Shown in pieces: positions 38,600-46,680 of a stretch of 64,000 nt of DNA. The notes under the pieces are model-generated. The model was not told the origin of the DNA. It saw nothing but the letters and a program-made list of their open reading frames with translations, and searched no databases. Position 1 is the first letter of the stretch. Each line of letters begins with the position of its first letter. Source of the stretch: Halobacillus massiliensis (GTDB lineage: Bacteria; Bacillota; Bacilli; Bacillales; Halobacillaceae); the NCBI RefSeq assembly GCF_900166625.1, contig NZ_LT800499.1, positions 1,692,114 to 1,756,113 of the forward strand, given 5' to 3'. The position numbers and the translations under genes are program-made.

Positions 38600-38834
38600 T
38601 TAAATGAGCGAGCTATGAACGATTGAAGTAGAGAATTATTCCCTGTATTCAGAGAGCTAACGGCAGGTGAAAGTTAGCACAAAATAATTTTCGAAGTACG
38701 ATCGGGAGCATCTTCTGGTGTAAATCAGAAGACGGTGAAGAGCCGTTATTTTGAAAGAGTGGCACATATAATGTGCAATTAGGGTGGTACCGCGAAAAGA
38801 CCTCGTCCCTTAACAGGGAGGAGGTCTTTTTTTT
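38600..38834 (+). promoter_or_regulatory. T-box leader (tyrosine) of tyrS
   Basis: About 230-base tRNA-sensing leader. The 14-base T-box AGGGTGGTACCGCG is at 38781-38794, and the terminator stem (AAGACCTCGTCCCT with its complement) at 38795-38834 ends in a run of T. A TAC triplet at 38697-38699 is a candidate tyrosine specifier. The TGGT in the antiterminator bulge suits the ACCA end of tRNA-Tyr. Uncharged tRNA would prevent termination and allow tyrS transcription. Confidence 0.93.
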
Positions 38835-38860
38835 TGATCATAAAAAGGAGTGAACGAAGG

Positions 38861-40132
38861 ATGGAAATACTACAGGATCTAGAAAAACGAGGACTTATTA
38901 ACCAGATAACAGATGAAGAAGGACTAAGAAAGCATTTAGATGAGAATCAGGTAACACTTTACTGCGGGTTTGATCCGACAGGAAACAGTTTGCACATTGG
39001 ACACCTCCTGCCAATTTTAATGCTTAAAAGGTTTCAATTAGCCGGACACCGTCCGATTGCTTTAGTTGGAGGCGGGACTGGAATGATCGGGGATCCGAGT
39101 GGACGATCTGCCGAAAGACAGCTTAATTCAGCTGAAGTCGTGTTAGGTTACAGTGACAGCATAAAAAAACAGCTGGCTAAGCTTCTGGATTTTGATCAAG
39201 GTGAAAATGCAGCAGTCGCTCGTAATAACCATGAATGGCTTTCAGAAATGACGATCATCGATTTTCTTCGTGACACCGGCAAGCACTTTGGAATAAACTA
39301 TATGCTCGCTAAGGATTCCGTAGAGTCACGGATCGAAAGTGGTATAAGCTTTACTGAATTTTCCTACATGATTCTGCAGTCTCTGGACTTTAAAAAGCTA
39401 AACGATAAAGAAAAATGTACCTTACAAATTGGAGGAAGCGATCAGTGGGGGAATATTACAGCAGGGCTGGAATTAATCCGTCGTTCAGCTGCTGGTGATA
39501 AAGAAGTGGAAGCATACGGACTGACGATGCCTTTAATTACTAAGTCAGATGGTTCAAAATTCGGAAAAACAGCGGGCGGTGCTATCTGGCTTGATCCAGA
39601 ACAGACCTCCCCTTATGAGTTTTACCAGTTCTGGATTAACACAGATGACCGTGATGTCATCAAGTTCTTAAGATATTTCACCTTCCTTTCCCATGAAGAA
39701 ATTACCGGACTGGAGAAAGAAGTACAAGCCCAGCCGGAAAAAAGAGCGGCTCAAAAGCGTCTGGCTGAAGAAATGACAACGCTTGTTCATGATGAAGAGG
39801 CACTTCAACAGGCTCAGCGCATAACAAAGGCCCTGTTTAGCGGTGATATTAAAGATTTGACGGGTGAAGAGATCGAACAAGGTTTTAAAGATGTGCCCGC
39901 ATATGAAACCGCAGAAAAAGAGGCAGCTCTAATTGAACTGCTCGTTCAGGCAGGGATCTCATCTTCCAAACGTCAGGCAAGAGAAGATGTAAAAAACGGA
40001 GCGGTTTACATTAATGGTGAGCGAAATCAAGACATTCAGCATACGATGACAGCTGAAGATCGAATAGAAGACAAGTTTACAATTATACGCAGAGGAAAGA
40101 AGAAATACTTCCTTATTCGCTACAAAGGCTAA
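38861..40132 (+). CDS. tyrS: Tyrosyl-tRNA synthetase TyrS
   Basis: 423-aa class I aminoacyl-tRNA synthetase. HIGH motif LHIGHLL (His45-His48), KMSKS variant KFGKT, catalytic CGFDPTGNSL and a C-terminal S4-type tRNA-binding domain (VQAGISSSKRQAREDVKNGA). It charges tRNA-Tyr. ATG 38861 follows AAAAAGGAGTG; nine earlier in-frame codons lie in the terminator T run. Controlled by the T-box leader before it; terminator at 40134. Confidence 0.97.
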   Translation: MEILQDLEKRGLINQITDEEGLRKHLDENQVTLYCGFDPTGNSLHIGHLLPILMLKRFQLAGHRPIALVGGGTGMIGDPSGRSAERQLNSAEVVLGYSDSIKKQLAKLLDFDQGENAAVARNNHEWLSEMTIIDFLRDTGKHFGINYMLAKDSVESRIESGISFTEFSYMILQSLDFKKLNDKEKCTLQIGGSDQWGNITAGLELIRRSAAGDKEVEAYGLTMPLITKSDGSKFGKTAGGAIWLDPEQTSPYEFYQFWINTDDRDVIKFLRYFTFLSHEEITGLEKEVQAQPEKRAAQKRLAEEMTTLVHDEEALQQAQRITKALFSGDIKDLTGEEIEQGFKDVPAYETAEKEAALIELLVQAGISSSKRQAREDVKNGAVYINGERNQDIQHTMTAEDRIEDKFTIIRRGKKKYFLIRYKG

Positions 40133-40133
40133 G

Positions 40134-40172
40134 AAGAGAACCGTGGATTTCCACGGTTCTCTTTAATTTTTA
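40134..40172 (+). terminator. Terminator of tyrS
   Basis: AGAGAACCGTGGA pairs with TCCACGGTTCTCT around almost no loop, then TTTAATTTTT. Confidence 0.85.
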
Positions 40173-40427
40173 AAAAATTGGGCTGGAATTACTTTTAGAG
40201 TCCGTAGGAGCAGTTGTTTTTTATGTGAGACTCCCTTAACGGGGGAAGAGCTCCGTGTAGTTTGGTATAGAATCTGGCCTGGGGAAAGACTCGCTTTCCA
40301 TGGGCAAACGGTGAGCTTCTTCAAGCTAAAGCCTTCCGGGATCTCAATCTTGTTCTGTGCTCCCATAAGGCTTCTGTGATTCTCAAAAGATGAGAATTTT
40401 GTTCCGTATGCCTGAAATAAAAGGATC

Positions 40428-40545
40428 GGGCCAGGGGAAACAACTCGCTTTCCATGGGCGAACGCTGAGCTTCCTCAGGCTAAAGCCTTCCGGGATCTCA
40501 CCCTGTCCTATCCTCCCATAGGAGTCTCGCCGTTTCCCCTGGCCC
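40428..40545 (-). repeat. Full type-A palindrome (island 2)
   Basis: 118 bp, outer arms GGGCCAGGGGAAA/TTTCCCCTGGCCC perfect. Middle AGCTTCCTCAGGCTAAAGCC pairs with the GGGATCTCACCC side less fully than in island 3. Confidence 0.85.
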
Positions 40546-40643
40546 TTTGCGTTTATTAGGAGTAACGGAACCCTTACGTATGATTCCAAATGTAGAAGAG
40601 ATTCCTACAAACATAGCGTTCCGTATTCACTATAAAAGTTAAA

Positions 40644-40755
40644 GAGGCTGGGAAATGGCGAGACTCCTGCAGGGAAATAGAGCCATGGTGAGATCCGCGA
40701 GTGCAACAAGCTAGCTCACCGGATCCCCGCGGAAAGCGAGTGATTTCCCAGCCTC
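40644..40755 (+). repeat. Full type-B palindrome (island 2)
   Basis: 112 bp with arms GAGGCTGGGAAAT/ATTTCCCAGCCTC and the shared GGTGAGATCC..AGCTAGCTCACC core. Confidence 0.85.
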
Positions 40756-41003
40756 GTTTCTCTAACTACAGTAAACGGAACCGTCTTTTTCCCCTTCTCA
40801 GAAAAGATCCGCGAGTGGAACGAGCTAGCTCTTTGGCTTTCCGTAGAAAATAAGTAATTTCTCACCCCTTCCTTCAGAAACGGACCAGCTTTATCTCTTC
40901 TTAAAAGGGATAAGAAACGTTTGGAAACGATTAACACTTATATTTGTGAGTAGAAATGCCAAAATATAAACGCTCCACTTAAAATTTGTGAGGAGGATTT
41001 TTC

Positions 41004-41159
41004 ATGAGAAATAGAAATATTCAGTGGCTTCCCATTGTTGCTTCCATCGGAATTGGTGCAGCAACTTACAGTATGATGACAGGACAGGCGAATCAACTGC
41101 CGCAAATGCTTCAAAGCGCAGCTAGATTTGCCGGCGGGATGCAGCAAAACTCACAATAA
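41004..41159 (+). CDS. Small DUF3918/YrzQ-like protein, 51 aa
   Basis: 51-aa protein MRNRNIQWLPIVASIGIGAA with a hydrophobic segment (about 8-24), then a Met/Gln-rich tail. GAGGAGG lies seven bases before the ATG, which is strong support. It resembles the small YrzQ-type proteins (DUF3918) of Bacillus, by memory. The call is moderate; function unknown. A terminator follows. Confidence 0.7.
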   Translation: MRNRNIQWLPIVASIGIGAATYSMMTGQANQLPQMLQSAARFAGGMQQNSQ

Positions 41160-41172
41160 GGAAGAGCAAAAG

Positions 41173-41208
41173 GAAAACCTTCGAAGAAAATCTTCGGAGG
41201 TTTTTTTA
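41173..41208 (+). terminator. Terminator after the 51-aa gene
   Basis: AAAACCTTCGAAGA pairs with TCTTCGGAGGTTTT (one G-T pair), 3-base loop, T run. Confidence 0.85.
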
Positions 41209-41227
41209 ATTTCAGAAAATATGTTGA

Positions 41228-41241
41228 TGAAAGCGTTTTTA
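41228..41241 (+). promoter_or_regulatory. Candidate cre site upstream of iclR-gntP
   Basis: TGAAAGCGTTTTTA fits cre TGWAARCGYTWNCW at 13 of 14 positions. It lies 72 bases before the IclR start. Repression of gluconate uptake by glucose via CcpA would make sense. Confidence 0.5.
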
Positions 41242-41263
41242 TATGCTACCGTACAGACATACA

Positions 41264-41298
41264 ATTCACATATAAAATTTAAATTCACATATGTGAAT
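41264..41298 (+). promoter_or_regulatory. Operator candidate: ATTCACATAT half-site plus perfect palindrome
   Basis: ATTCACATATGTGAAT (41283-41298) is a perfect 16-bp palindrome, and its half ATTCACATAT recurs at 41264-41273, 19 bases upstream, about two helical turns. It ends just before the ribosome site of the IclR gene, so it probably binds IclR itself. Confidence 0.65.
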
Positions 41299-41313
41299 AA
41301 AAAGGAGGTATAT

Positions 41314-42060
41314 ATGGCGATCGTTAAATCGGCTGATCGAGTGATGAGCATTTTTGAATTATTGAAGGATTATCCGACAGGTCTAACTCCAAAGGATATA
41401 GCAGAGAAGCTGTCAATGCCTCAAAGCAGTACGTTTCACTTAGTTCAGACACTGTGTGCGCGGCATTACCTTTCAGTAACAGAGAGAAAGACTTATAAGC
41501 TGGGACCAAAGCTCATCCAGGTAGGTACAAAAGCGCTGGAGATCATGGATGTAAATGTAGAGGCGCAGCCTTATTTGAGAACTCTGATGGAGAAGACGGA
41601 AGAGACAGTTTTTATGGCGGTTATGATCGAGCGGGAGATGGTCTATGCAGCCAAGGTGGACAACTATCGATCGGTTCGCACAGGTGCTCAGATTGGGATG
41701 AGAAAACCTCTGTATTGCACTGGACTTGGAAAAGCTTTTCTAGCATTTCTTCCTGAAGAAGTTTCAAATGAAGTGCTTAAAGACCTGGAATTGGTGGAGG
41801 TTACGAAAAATACAATTACTGATCCGGAGCTTCTTAAACAGCAGCTCGTTCAATTTAGGCGAAAGGGTTTTGCGATTGATGATGAAGAGAATGAAACTGG
41901 GCTGTACTGTCTGGCTGCTCCCATTTACAATGCGGCCGGAGAAATGATTGCTGCTGTAAGTGTTGCCGGTCCTAAAAGAAGAATGATGGTCCGTCGCGAA
42001 AAATTAATTGAAGAGCTTTTATTAACAGCACGGAAAATATCCGAACAAAATGGCTATTAA
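41314..42060 (+). CDS. IclR-family transcriptional regulator
   Basis: 248-aa IclR regulator. N-terminal winged helix-turn-helix (TPKDIAEKLSMPQSSTFHLV, about residues 27-46) and a C-terminal GAF-like ligand domain (TEETVFMAVMIEREMVYAAK; EETGLYCLAAPIYNAAGEMI). AAAGGAGG lies before ATG 41314; 62 upstream in-frame codons are unused. It precedes a GntP permease and probably controls it, sensing gluconate or a related acid. A palindromic operator sits just upstream. Confidence 0.88.
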   Translation: MAIVKSADRVMSIFELLKDYPTGLTPKDIAEKLSMPQSSTFHLVQTLCARHYLSVTERKTYKLGPKLIQVGTKALEIMDVNVEAQPYLRTLMEKTEETVFMAVMIEREMVYAAKVDNYRSVRTGAQIGMRKPLYCTGLGKAFLAFLPEEVSNEVLKDLELVEVTKNTITDPELLKQQLVQFRRKGFAIDDEENETGLYCLAAPIYNAAGEMIAAVSVAGPKRRMMVRREKLIEELLLTARKISEQNGY

Positions 42061-42085
42061 CAAATTGGTTTAGAAAAGAAATAAA

Positions 42086-42105
42086 AGCGGGCATTTATGC
42101 CCGCT
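42086..42105 (+). promoter_or_regulatory. Hairpin before the GntP gene
   Basis: AGCGGGCA and TGCCCGCT form an 8-bp stem with a 4-base loop about 18 bases before the GntP start, five bases before its GGAGAG ribosome site. No T run, so it is not a terminator. It may affect mRNA stability or translation. Confidence 0.5.
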
Positions 42106-42122
42106 GCAGAGGAGAGAATAAG

Positions 42123-43484
42123 ATGTCTAGTACTGCTGGATTAATATTACTTGCTGTATTTGGTGTAGGGCTGCTGCTATTTCTTGTGATTAGAACGAAG
42201 CTTCAGGCTTTTATTGCTCTGATCCTTGTCAGTTATATCGTAGGTCTTTTATCAGGTATGAGCCCTTCTGATGTACTTACTGCCGTGTCTGAAGGAATGG
42301 GAGGGACAGTAGCCGAAGTAGCGATCATTATCGGAATTGGGGCGATGTTTGGTGAAATTCTGAAGGCCTCCGGGGGAGCCGAACGTCTTGCACTCACTCT
42401 TATGAACAAGTTTGGAGAAGAACGAGTAAACTGGGCACTCGTGTTAACTGGTTTTATTATTTCAATTCCAGTTTTTCTGGATGTTGCTTTTGTCATCCTC
42501 GTTCCGATTCTATACAGCCTGGCACAAAAAACAGGGAAATCCTTACTCTATTATGGAATTCCTTTGCTAGCAGGTCTTGCGGTCACTCATAGTTTTATAC
42601 CGCCTACGCCAGGACCAATTGCGGTGGCTTCACTGCTAAACGCTAATATCGGCTGGGTGATTTTATTTGGATTTATTGCTGGTACTCCTGCTGCTATTCT
42701 TGCAGGGCCTGTATTTGGTACATATATTGCTAAAAAAATTCATGTGAATGTGCCAAAAGAGATGCTGGAAAATATGGCGGAGGATGCCAGAGGGAAAACA
42801 TACGACAAGGATCTGCCAAGCTTTGGATTGATTGGATCTCTTATATTGTTACCTTTAGTTCTTATCCTTTTAAATACGTTTGGAAGTCTGTTGCTGGATG
42901 AAGGAAGTCTAGGTCTTTCTGTTGTCACATTTATTGGAGATCCAGGAGTAGCATTAACTATTACAGCGCTGCTCACTTTTTATTTACTGGGAATTCGACG
43001 TGGTCATACTAAGGAAGAAATTCAACAGATCGCAACGAAAGCATTGGAGCCTGCAGGTATCATTATTTTAATTACAGGAGCAGGTGGTGTATTTGGACAA
43101 GTACTTGTTGAAACTGGTATAGGAGATATTCTTGCTAATACGATGAGTGACCTTAATATGCCCGTAATTGTATTTGCCTTTCTCGTGGCTTCTGCTGTCC
43201 GGATAGCCCAAGGTTCAGCAACAGTGGCTATGGTAACGGCAGCAAGCTTAATCACCCCAATTATAGATACACTAGGTATCGAGGGGCCAATGCTTGCATT
43301 ACTCGTAATTACAATTGCATCAGGTGCGACAATTGCTTCACACGTTAACGATTCCGGTTTCTGGATGGTTAACAGGTTCTTTGGTTTAACGGAAAAGGAT
43401 ACGCTTAAGTCCTGGACAGTTATGGAAACAATTATAGCTTTTGTAGGTTTTGGAATGACCCTTATTGTCAGTCTTTTTATTTAG
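42123..43484 (+). CDS. gntP: GntP-family gluconate (aldonate) permease
   Basis: 453-aa inner-membrane permease of the GntP family, about 12 helices. Family signatures GMGGTVAEVAIIIGIGAMFG, EILKASGGAERLA and FIPPTPGPIAVA are visible. It probably imports gluconate or another sugar acid with a proton. Located in an apparent operon behind the IclR regulator, with no gluconate kinase gene next to it, so the substrate is inferred. A bidirectional terminator follows. Confidence 0.85.
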   Translation: MSSTAGLILLAVFGVGLLLFLVIRTKLQAFIALILVSYIVGLLSGMSPSDVLTAVSEGMGGTVAEVAIIIGIGAMFGEILKASGGAERLALTLMNKFGEERVNWALVLTGFIISIPVFLDVAFVILVPILYSLAQKTGKSLLYYGIPLLAGLAVTHSFIPPTPGPIAVASLLNANIGWVILFGFIAGTPAAILAGPVFGTYIAKKIHVNVPKEMLENMAEDARGKTYDKDLPSFGLIGSLILLPLVLILLNTFGSLLLDEGSLGLSVVTFIGDPGVALTITALLTFYLLGIRRGHTKEEIQQIATKALEPAGIIILITGAGGVFGQVLVETGIGDILANTMSDLNMPVIVFAFLVASAVRIAQGSATVAMVTAASLITPIIDTLGIEGPMLALLVITIASGATIASHVNDSGFWMVNRFFGLTEKDTLKSWTVMETIIAFVGFGMTLIVSLFI

Positions 43485-43537
43485 AAGGACAGAAGCCCTT
43501 TTAATGTACCGGTCATATAGTTGTATTCCCCAAAAAG

Positions 43538-43574
43538 AAAAACCTCGCTGTTTTTATAAACAGCGAGGTTTTTA
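43538..43574. terminator. Bidirectional terminator gntP/rpsD
   Basis: AAACCTCGCTGTTT stem and complement, six-base loop, with A and T runs on both sides. Serves both convergent genes. Confidence 0.9.
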
Positions 43575-43588
43575 ATGAAAGACTACTA

Positions 43589-44191
43589 TTAACGAGAGTA
43601 GAATTCTACGATAAGAGCTTCGTTAATTTCAGCTGGAAGCTCGGAACGCTCAGGAAGACGGGAAAATGTTCCCTGACGTTTTTCTTCATCAAAAGTAACA
43701 TATTCAGGAACAAAGTTGTTTACTTCAACTGCTTCCTGTACAATGTCTAAGTTTTGAGATTTTTCACGAAGGGCGATAACCTGACCAGGCTTCACACGGT
43801 AAGACGGGATGTCTACGCGTCCGCCATCTACAGTTACGTGGCCGTGGTTTACTAGCTGACGTGCTTGAGCACGAGTGCGAGCAAGACCTAAGCGGTAAAC
43901 AAGGTTGTCCAAGCGGGACTCAAGAAGAATCATGAAGTTCTCACCATGGATACCTCTCATATTACCTGCTTCTTCGAATAGGCGACGGAATTGACGCTCT
44001 GTCAATCCGTACATGAAACGAAGCTTCTGCTTCTCCTGAAGCTGAAGACCGTACTCAGAAAGTTTTCTACGTTGGTTTGGACCGTGTTGTCCGGGAGCGT
44101 AAGGGCGCTTGTCAAGCTCCTTACCAGTTCCGCTTAAAGAAATGCCATAACGACGTGATTTTTTCCAGGTTGGACCTGTATAACGTGCCAT
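43589..44191 (-). CDS. rpsD: 30S ribosomal protein S4
   Basis: 200-aa primary-binding protein of the small ribosomal subunit. [20 protein letters not shown] start and central S4 RNA-binding motif ([20 protein letters not shown]). Highly conserved. GGAGG precedes the ATG. In B. subtilis S4 represses its own synthesis through a leader; a 180-base structured leader is visible here. Position before ytsP matches B. subtilis. Confidence 0.97.
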   Translation of the reverse strand: MARYTGPTWKKSRRYGISLSGTGKELDKRPYAPGQHGPNQRRKLSEYGLQLQEKQKLRFMYGLTERQFRRLFEEAGNMRGIHGENFMILLESRLDNLVYRLGLARTRAQARQLVNHGHVTVDGGRVDIPSYRVKPGQVIALREKSQNLDIVQEAVEVNNFVPEYVTFDEEKRQGTFSRLPERSELPAEINEALIVEFYSR

Positions 44192-44373
44192 AGGTATTTC
44201 CTCCTTTTATTTTATTTTGCATAAAATAAAAACAGTGTGTTCCAAATAACGCTGCACATTTTATTTTCATGCACCATCGCTCCAGCAGCAGAGAGTTACA
44301 CGATGCACCTCTTAAATGAGGAATAAAATGAAACAGTCGCCGGATTCACATAGGCTGCCGTTTATTTTACACA
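44192..44373 (-). ncRNA. rpsD 5' leader, putative S4 autoregulatory structure
   Basis: About 180-base leader between the promoter and rpsD. Complementary segments support a long-range fold: CATTTTATT (minus strand) with AATAAAATG, and TGCATCG with CGATGGTGCA. Autoregulation by S4 is known for B. subtilis rpsD; that this leader folds the same way is inference. Confidence 0.55.
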
Positions 44374-44379
44374 AAGGCT

Positions 44380-44409
44380 ATTATATATGTTTTATCAGTT
44401 GAAAGTCAA
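44380..44409 (-). promoter_or_regulatory. Sigma-A promoter of rpsD
   Basis: On the minus strand TTGACT, 18 bases, TATAAT. The -35 is at 44404-44409 and the -10 at 44380-44385. Confidence 0.7.
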
Positions 44410-44484
44410 CCTTTATTCGTATTTGCATGAGAAGAAATTTTAAAAGTGCAGGTTTAAAATTTCTTCAGAAAAGAAGGTTTAATA

Positions 44485-44521
44485 GAAAAAAGCTTTCAGA
44501 AAAAATTCTGAAAGCTTTTTC
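44485..44521. terminator. Terminator of ytsP
   Basis: AAAAAGCTTTCAGAA pairs with TTCTGAAAGCTTTTT around a small loop; symmetric, so it can work in either direction. Confidence 0.85.
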
Positions 44522-44526
44522 CTATT

Positions 44527-45006
44527 CTATAAATGTTTTTCTAAAGTTTTTACAAACTCTGTTAAATATTTTTCGTCTGTTTCGTCAAAACGGCCGACTG
44601 AAGGACTGTCGATATCGAGGACTCCAAATATCTCCCCATCTTTTAAAATGGGTACAACTACTTCTGACTGACTGGCCGCATCACAAGCGATGTGGCCGGG
44701 GAATTGATTTACATCATCCACACGCTGTGTTTTCTGTTCAGAGACCGCCGTGCCGCATACTCCCTTGCCTGAAGGGATTCTTACACAAGCTGGTAATCCT
44801 TGAAATGGTCCGAGGACTAGTTCATTTTCTCTCCAAATGTAAAAGCCTACCCAGTTTGTGTCTTCGAGAAATTGATTTAATAGGGCGGAAGCATTTGATA
44901 GATTAGCGATGGCATCTGGCTCATCTGTTAATAGGGCATCCAGTTGTTTAATGAGCAGCTGATACTGTTCTTCTTTTGTACCTTTATATTGAGTAGCTTG
45001 AAACAT
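44527..45006 (-). CDS. ytsP: Free-methionine (R)-sulfoxide reductase, GAF domain (YtsP)
   Basis: 159-aa single GAF-domain enzyme that reduces free Met-R-sulfoxide. The three conserved cysteines are present: Cys74 and Cys84 in ACVRIPSGKGVCG, and Cys108 in HIACDAASQSE. Also WVGFYIWRE and GVLDIDSP typical of fRMsr. GAGGAGG precedes the ATG. Diverges from the regulator gene refZ and ends before rpsD in the same strand. Confidence 0.92.
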   Translation of the reverse strand: MFQATQYKGTKEEQYQLLIKQLDALLTDEPDAIANLSNASALLNQFLEDTNWVGFYIWRENELVLGPFQGLPACVRIPSGKGVCGTAVSEQKTQRVDDVNQFPGHIACDAASQSEVVVPILKDGEIFGVLDIDSPSVGRFDETDEKYLTEFVKTLEKHL

Positions 45007-45032
45007 AATATTTCCTCCTCTTATGGTTGTTT

Positions 45033-45057
45033 CGACATGCGTCTGCTGAACATGTCG
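45033..45057. promoter_or_regulatory. Inverted repeat between ytsP and refZ
   Basis: CGACATG (45033-45039) and CATGTCG (45051-45057), 11 bases apart, in the divergent intergenic region. RefZ binds palindromic DNA in B. subtilis, so this may be its autoregulatory site; I cannot compare with the known motif. Confidence 0.4.
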
Positions 45058-45129
45058 GTTATTGATGTACGATTCCTAAAGGATTATGAGCGAAAACCTC
45101 GAAAACTCTATAGTAGGGAGGAATCCAAT

Positions 45130-45732
45130 ATGAACCGCGAAATGAATACAAGACAAAAAGTGTTAGATGTTTCCTGTCGCTTGTTTTACAGCAATGGTTT
45201 TAATGGGACTTCTGTTCGGGACATCGCTAAAATGGCGAATGTTAATGTCTCCTTGATTCATTATTACTTCAAAAGTAAGCAAGGCTTATTCGAGTCACTG
45301 GCTATCCATTATTTTGAACCTTACCTTGAAATGATTGAGCAGGAAGCAGACAAGGGCCATGTAACCGATCTGCTGCCATTAATTAAAGGAATTTTACATT
45401 ATAAACAGATCAATTATCAACTGTCTTGTTTAGTTTATCGTGAACTTTCTTTAAATACGGTGTTTGCCAAAGAGATGCTGGTAACCTATCTTGCAAAAGA
45501 AAACCATCTTCTTGCACAACTGCTTTTTCAGAAAAACCATAAAAGAGACCTTACCTATAGAGAAAATCTTTACCTGCTTCAATTTAAAGGATTAATCAAT
45601 GTCCCATACATGATGCCTCAGGAACTTGAGGCACATATGACGGAAGAATCGATACAGCATTTCGTGAACATGTATGCTGAATTAATGATCAAAAAACAAC
45701 CGAAAAGCAGAGAAAAAGCTATCCTTTCATGA
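45130..45732 (+). CDS. refZ: RefZ, TetR-family FtsZ regulator (YttP)
   Basis: 200-aa TetR-fold protein; helix-turn-helix SVRDIAKMANVNVSLIHYYF at about residues 29-48, followed by FKSKQGLFESL. B. subtilis RefZ (YttP) binds motifs near the origin and affects FtsZ ring positioning during sporulation. Start ATG 45130 with GGGAGGA upstream; ATG four codons later is an alternative, the much longer open frame is not used. Its end overlaps the convergent hisJ gene by 14 bases. Confidence 0.85.
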   Translation: MNREMNTRQKVLDVSCRLFYSNGFNGTSVRDIAKMANVNVSLIHYYFKSKQGLFESLAIHYFEPYLEMIEQEADKGHVTDLLPLIKGILHYKQINYQLSCLVYRELSLNTVFAKEMLVTYLAKENHLLAQLLFQKNHKRDLTYRENLYLLQFKGLINVPYMMPQELEAHMTEESIQHFVNMYAELMIKKQPKSREKAILS

Positions 45733-46522
45733 TCGATTGCTTCAGTTTATCATATCCCTGTTTGATACCATTTGGATGATGGGCATCAGAACCGTAAATT
45801 AGGCTGATGCCTTTTTCGTATGCCTCTAAAGCGAGGTTTTCAGGAGGATATGATTCCCGGCAATGTTCTTTTACAAGGCCGGCTCCATTGTAATCCAGCT
45901 GAAGCTTCTCTTCATAAACAGTATTGAGAAATGATTTGGCATACTGGTTCCATTTATCCGGTGAAGGAAACAGGTAATGAAATTTTCTAATCAGAGTCAT
46001 GTGACCTATTCTCTGAGGTTTATAACGGCCTAAATCTGCTCGGACAGAGTCTGTTAAAAGGGAATAGTAAAGTCTATATAACTGATCGATCGATCCTGCC
46101 GCCTTACAAGCGTCTGAGAAAACCTCTGGGCTGTAATCAATACAAAACCACTGCTTTCCTAATGGAAGGAAATGGACGGACAATATGCTGTCATCCAGTC
46201 GGCTGCCATACTCATTTAAAAAGTTTTCCGTTTCTTTTTCGTATCCTTTAATGAAATCAACCTCAAAACCAAGTTTGATTTCAATCTGGGAGGAATATGA
46301 TTTTTTCAGGGCTTCGATTTCTTTAATATAACTCTCTACCAATTGACGGTCCATGGCGCTGTCTTTAGCCGGCACAGGATCAGTAAAGTTTTCGGGAAGA
46401 GGTGCATGCTCGGCAAATGTTAAAGACTCATAATCGGCTTTAATGGCTTCTTCAATATATTTTTCAAACGGAGCTTTTGAACCATGGGGACAATAGGGCG
46501 TATGGACATGTCCATCCAGCAT
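45719..46522 (-). CDS. hisJ: Histidinol-phosphatase HisJ (PHP family, YtvP)
   Basis: 267-aa PHP-domain phosphatase removing phosphate from histidinol phosphate. Metal motifs HVHTPYCPHG at the N-terminus, LTFAEHAPLP, GFEVDFIKGYE and the C-terminal YGSDAHHPNGI. AAGGAGG precedes ATG 46522; 22 earlier codons are unused. No other his genes are nearby. Convergent with refZ, overlapping 14 bases, with no terminator between. Confidence 0.93.
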   Translation of the reverse strand: MLDGHVHTPYCPHGSKAPFEKYIEEAIKADYESLTFAEHAPLPENFTDPVPAKDSAMDRQLVESYIKEIEALKKSYSSQIEIKLGFEVDFIKGYEKETENFLNEYGSRLDDSILSVHFLPLGKQWFCIDYSPEVFSDACKAAGSIDQLYRLYYSLLTDSVRADLGRYKPQRIGHMTLIRKFHYLFPSPDKWNQYAKSFLNTVYEEKLQLDYNGAGLVKEHCRESYPPENLALEAYEKGISLIYGSDAHHPNGIKQGYDKLKQSIMKG

Positions 46523-46680
46523 GCTAAATCCTCCTTCTTCGATTGAAATTATTGTAAATCTATTAATTAATTTGAAATAATTTAGCAAAATTAACTCTTC
46601 TCATGGTATCATAATAGACAACAAAAATTAATTTTTTAACGACAGAGAATCGTTGCTGAGGATTTGTAAGGAGGCTATCT

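Larger units (their letters stand above)
40185..40870. repeat. Repeat island 2: palindromic modules (order A', A, B, B')
   Basis: Non-coding island between tyrS and a small gene. A partial A copy covers 40277-40373, a full A module 40428-40545 (arms GGGCCAGGGGAAAC and GTTTCCCCTGGCCC), a full B module 40644-40755 (arms GAGGCTGGGAAAT and TTTCCCAGCCTC) and a truncated B copy about 40805-40867. GTTCCGTA and AACGGAAC motifs (40401, 40563, 40614, 40773) bracket the modules. Same order as island 1. No gene seen. Confidence 0.9.

Noticed and set aside
40920..40936. cre-like GGAAACGATTAACA before the 51-aa gene
   Set aside because: It misses several fixed positions of the cre consensus, so I did not list it.
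40163..40937. Three minus-strand frames of 67-73 codons in repeat island 2
   Set aside because: Repeat-derived, no ribosome site, similar peptide strings in the other islands.
44427..44906. 159-codon plus-strand frame
   Set aside because: It is antisense to ytsP, whose GAF-domain cysteines and ribosome site are clear.
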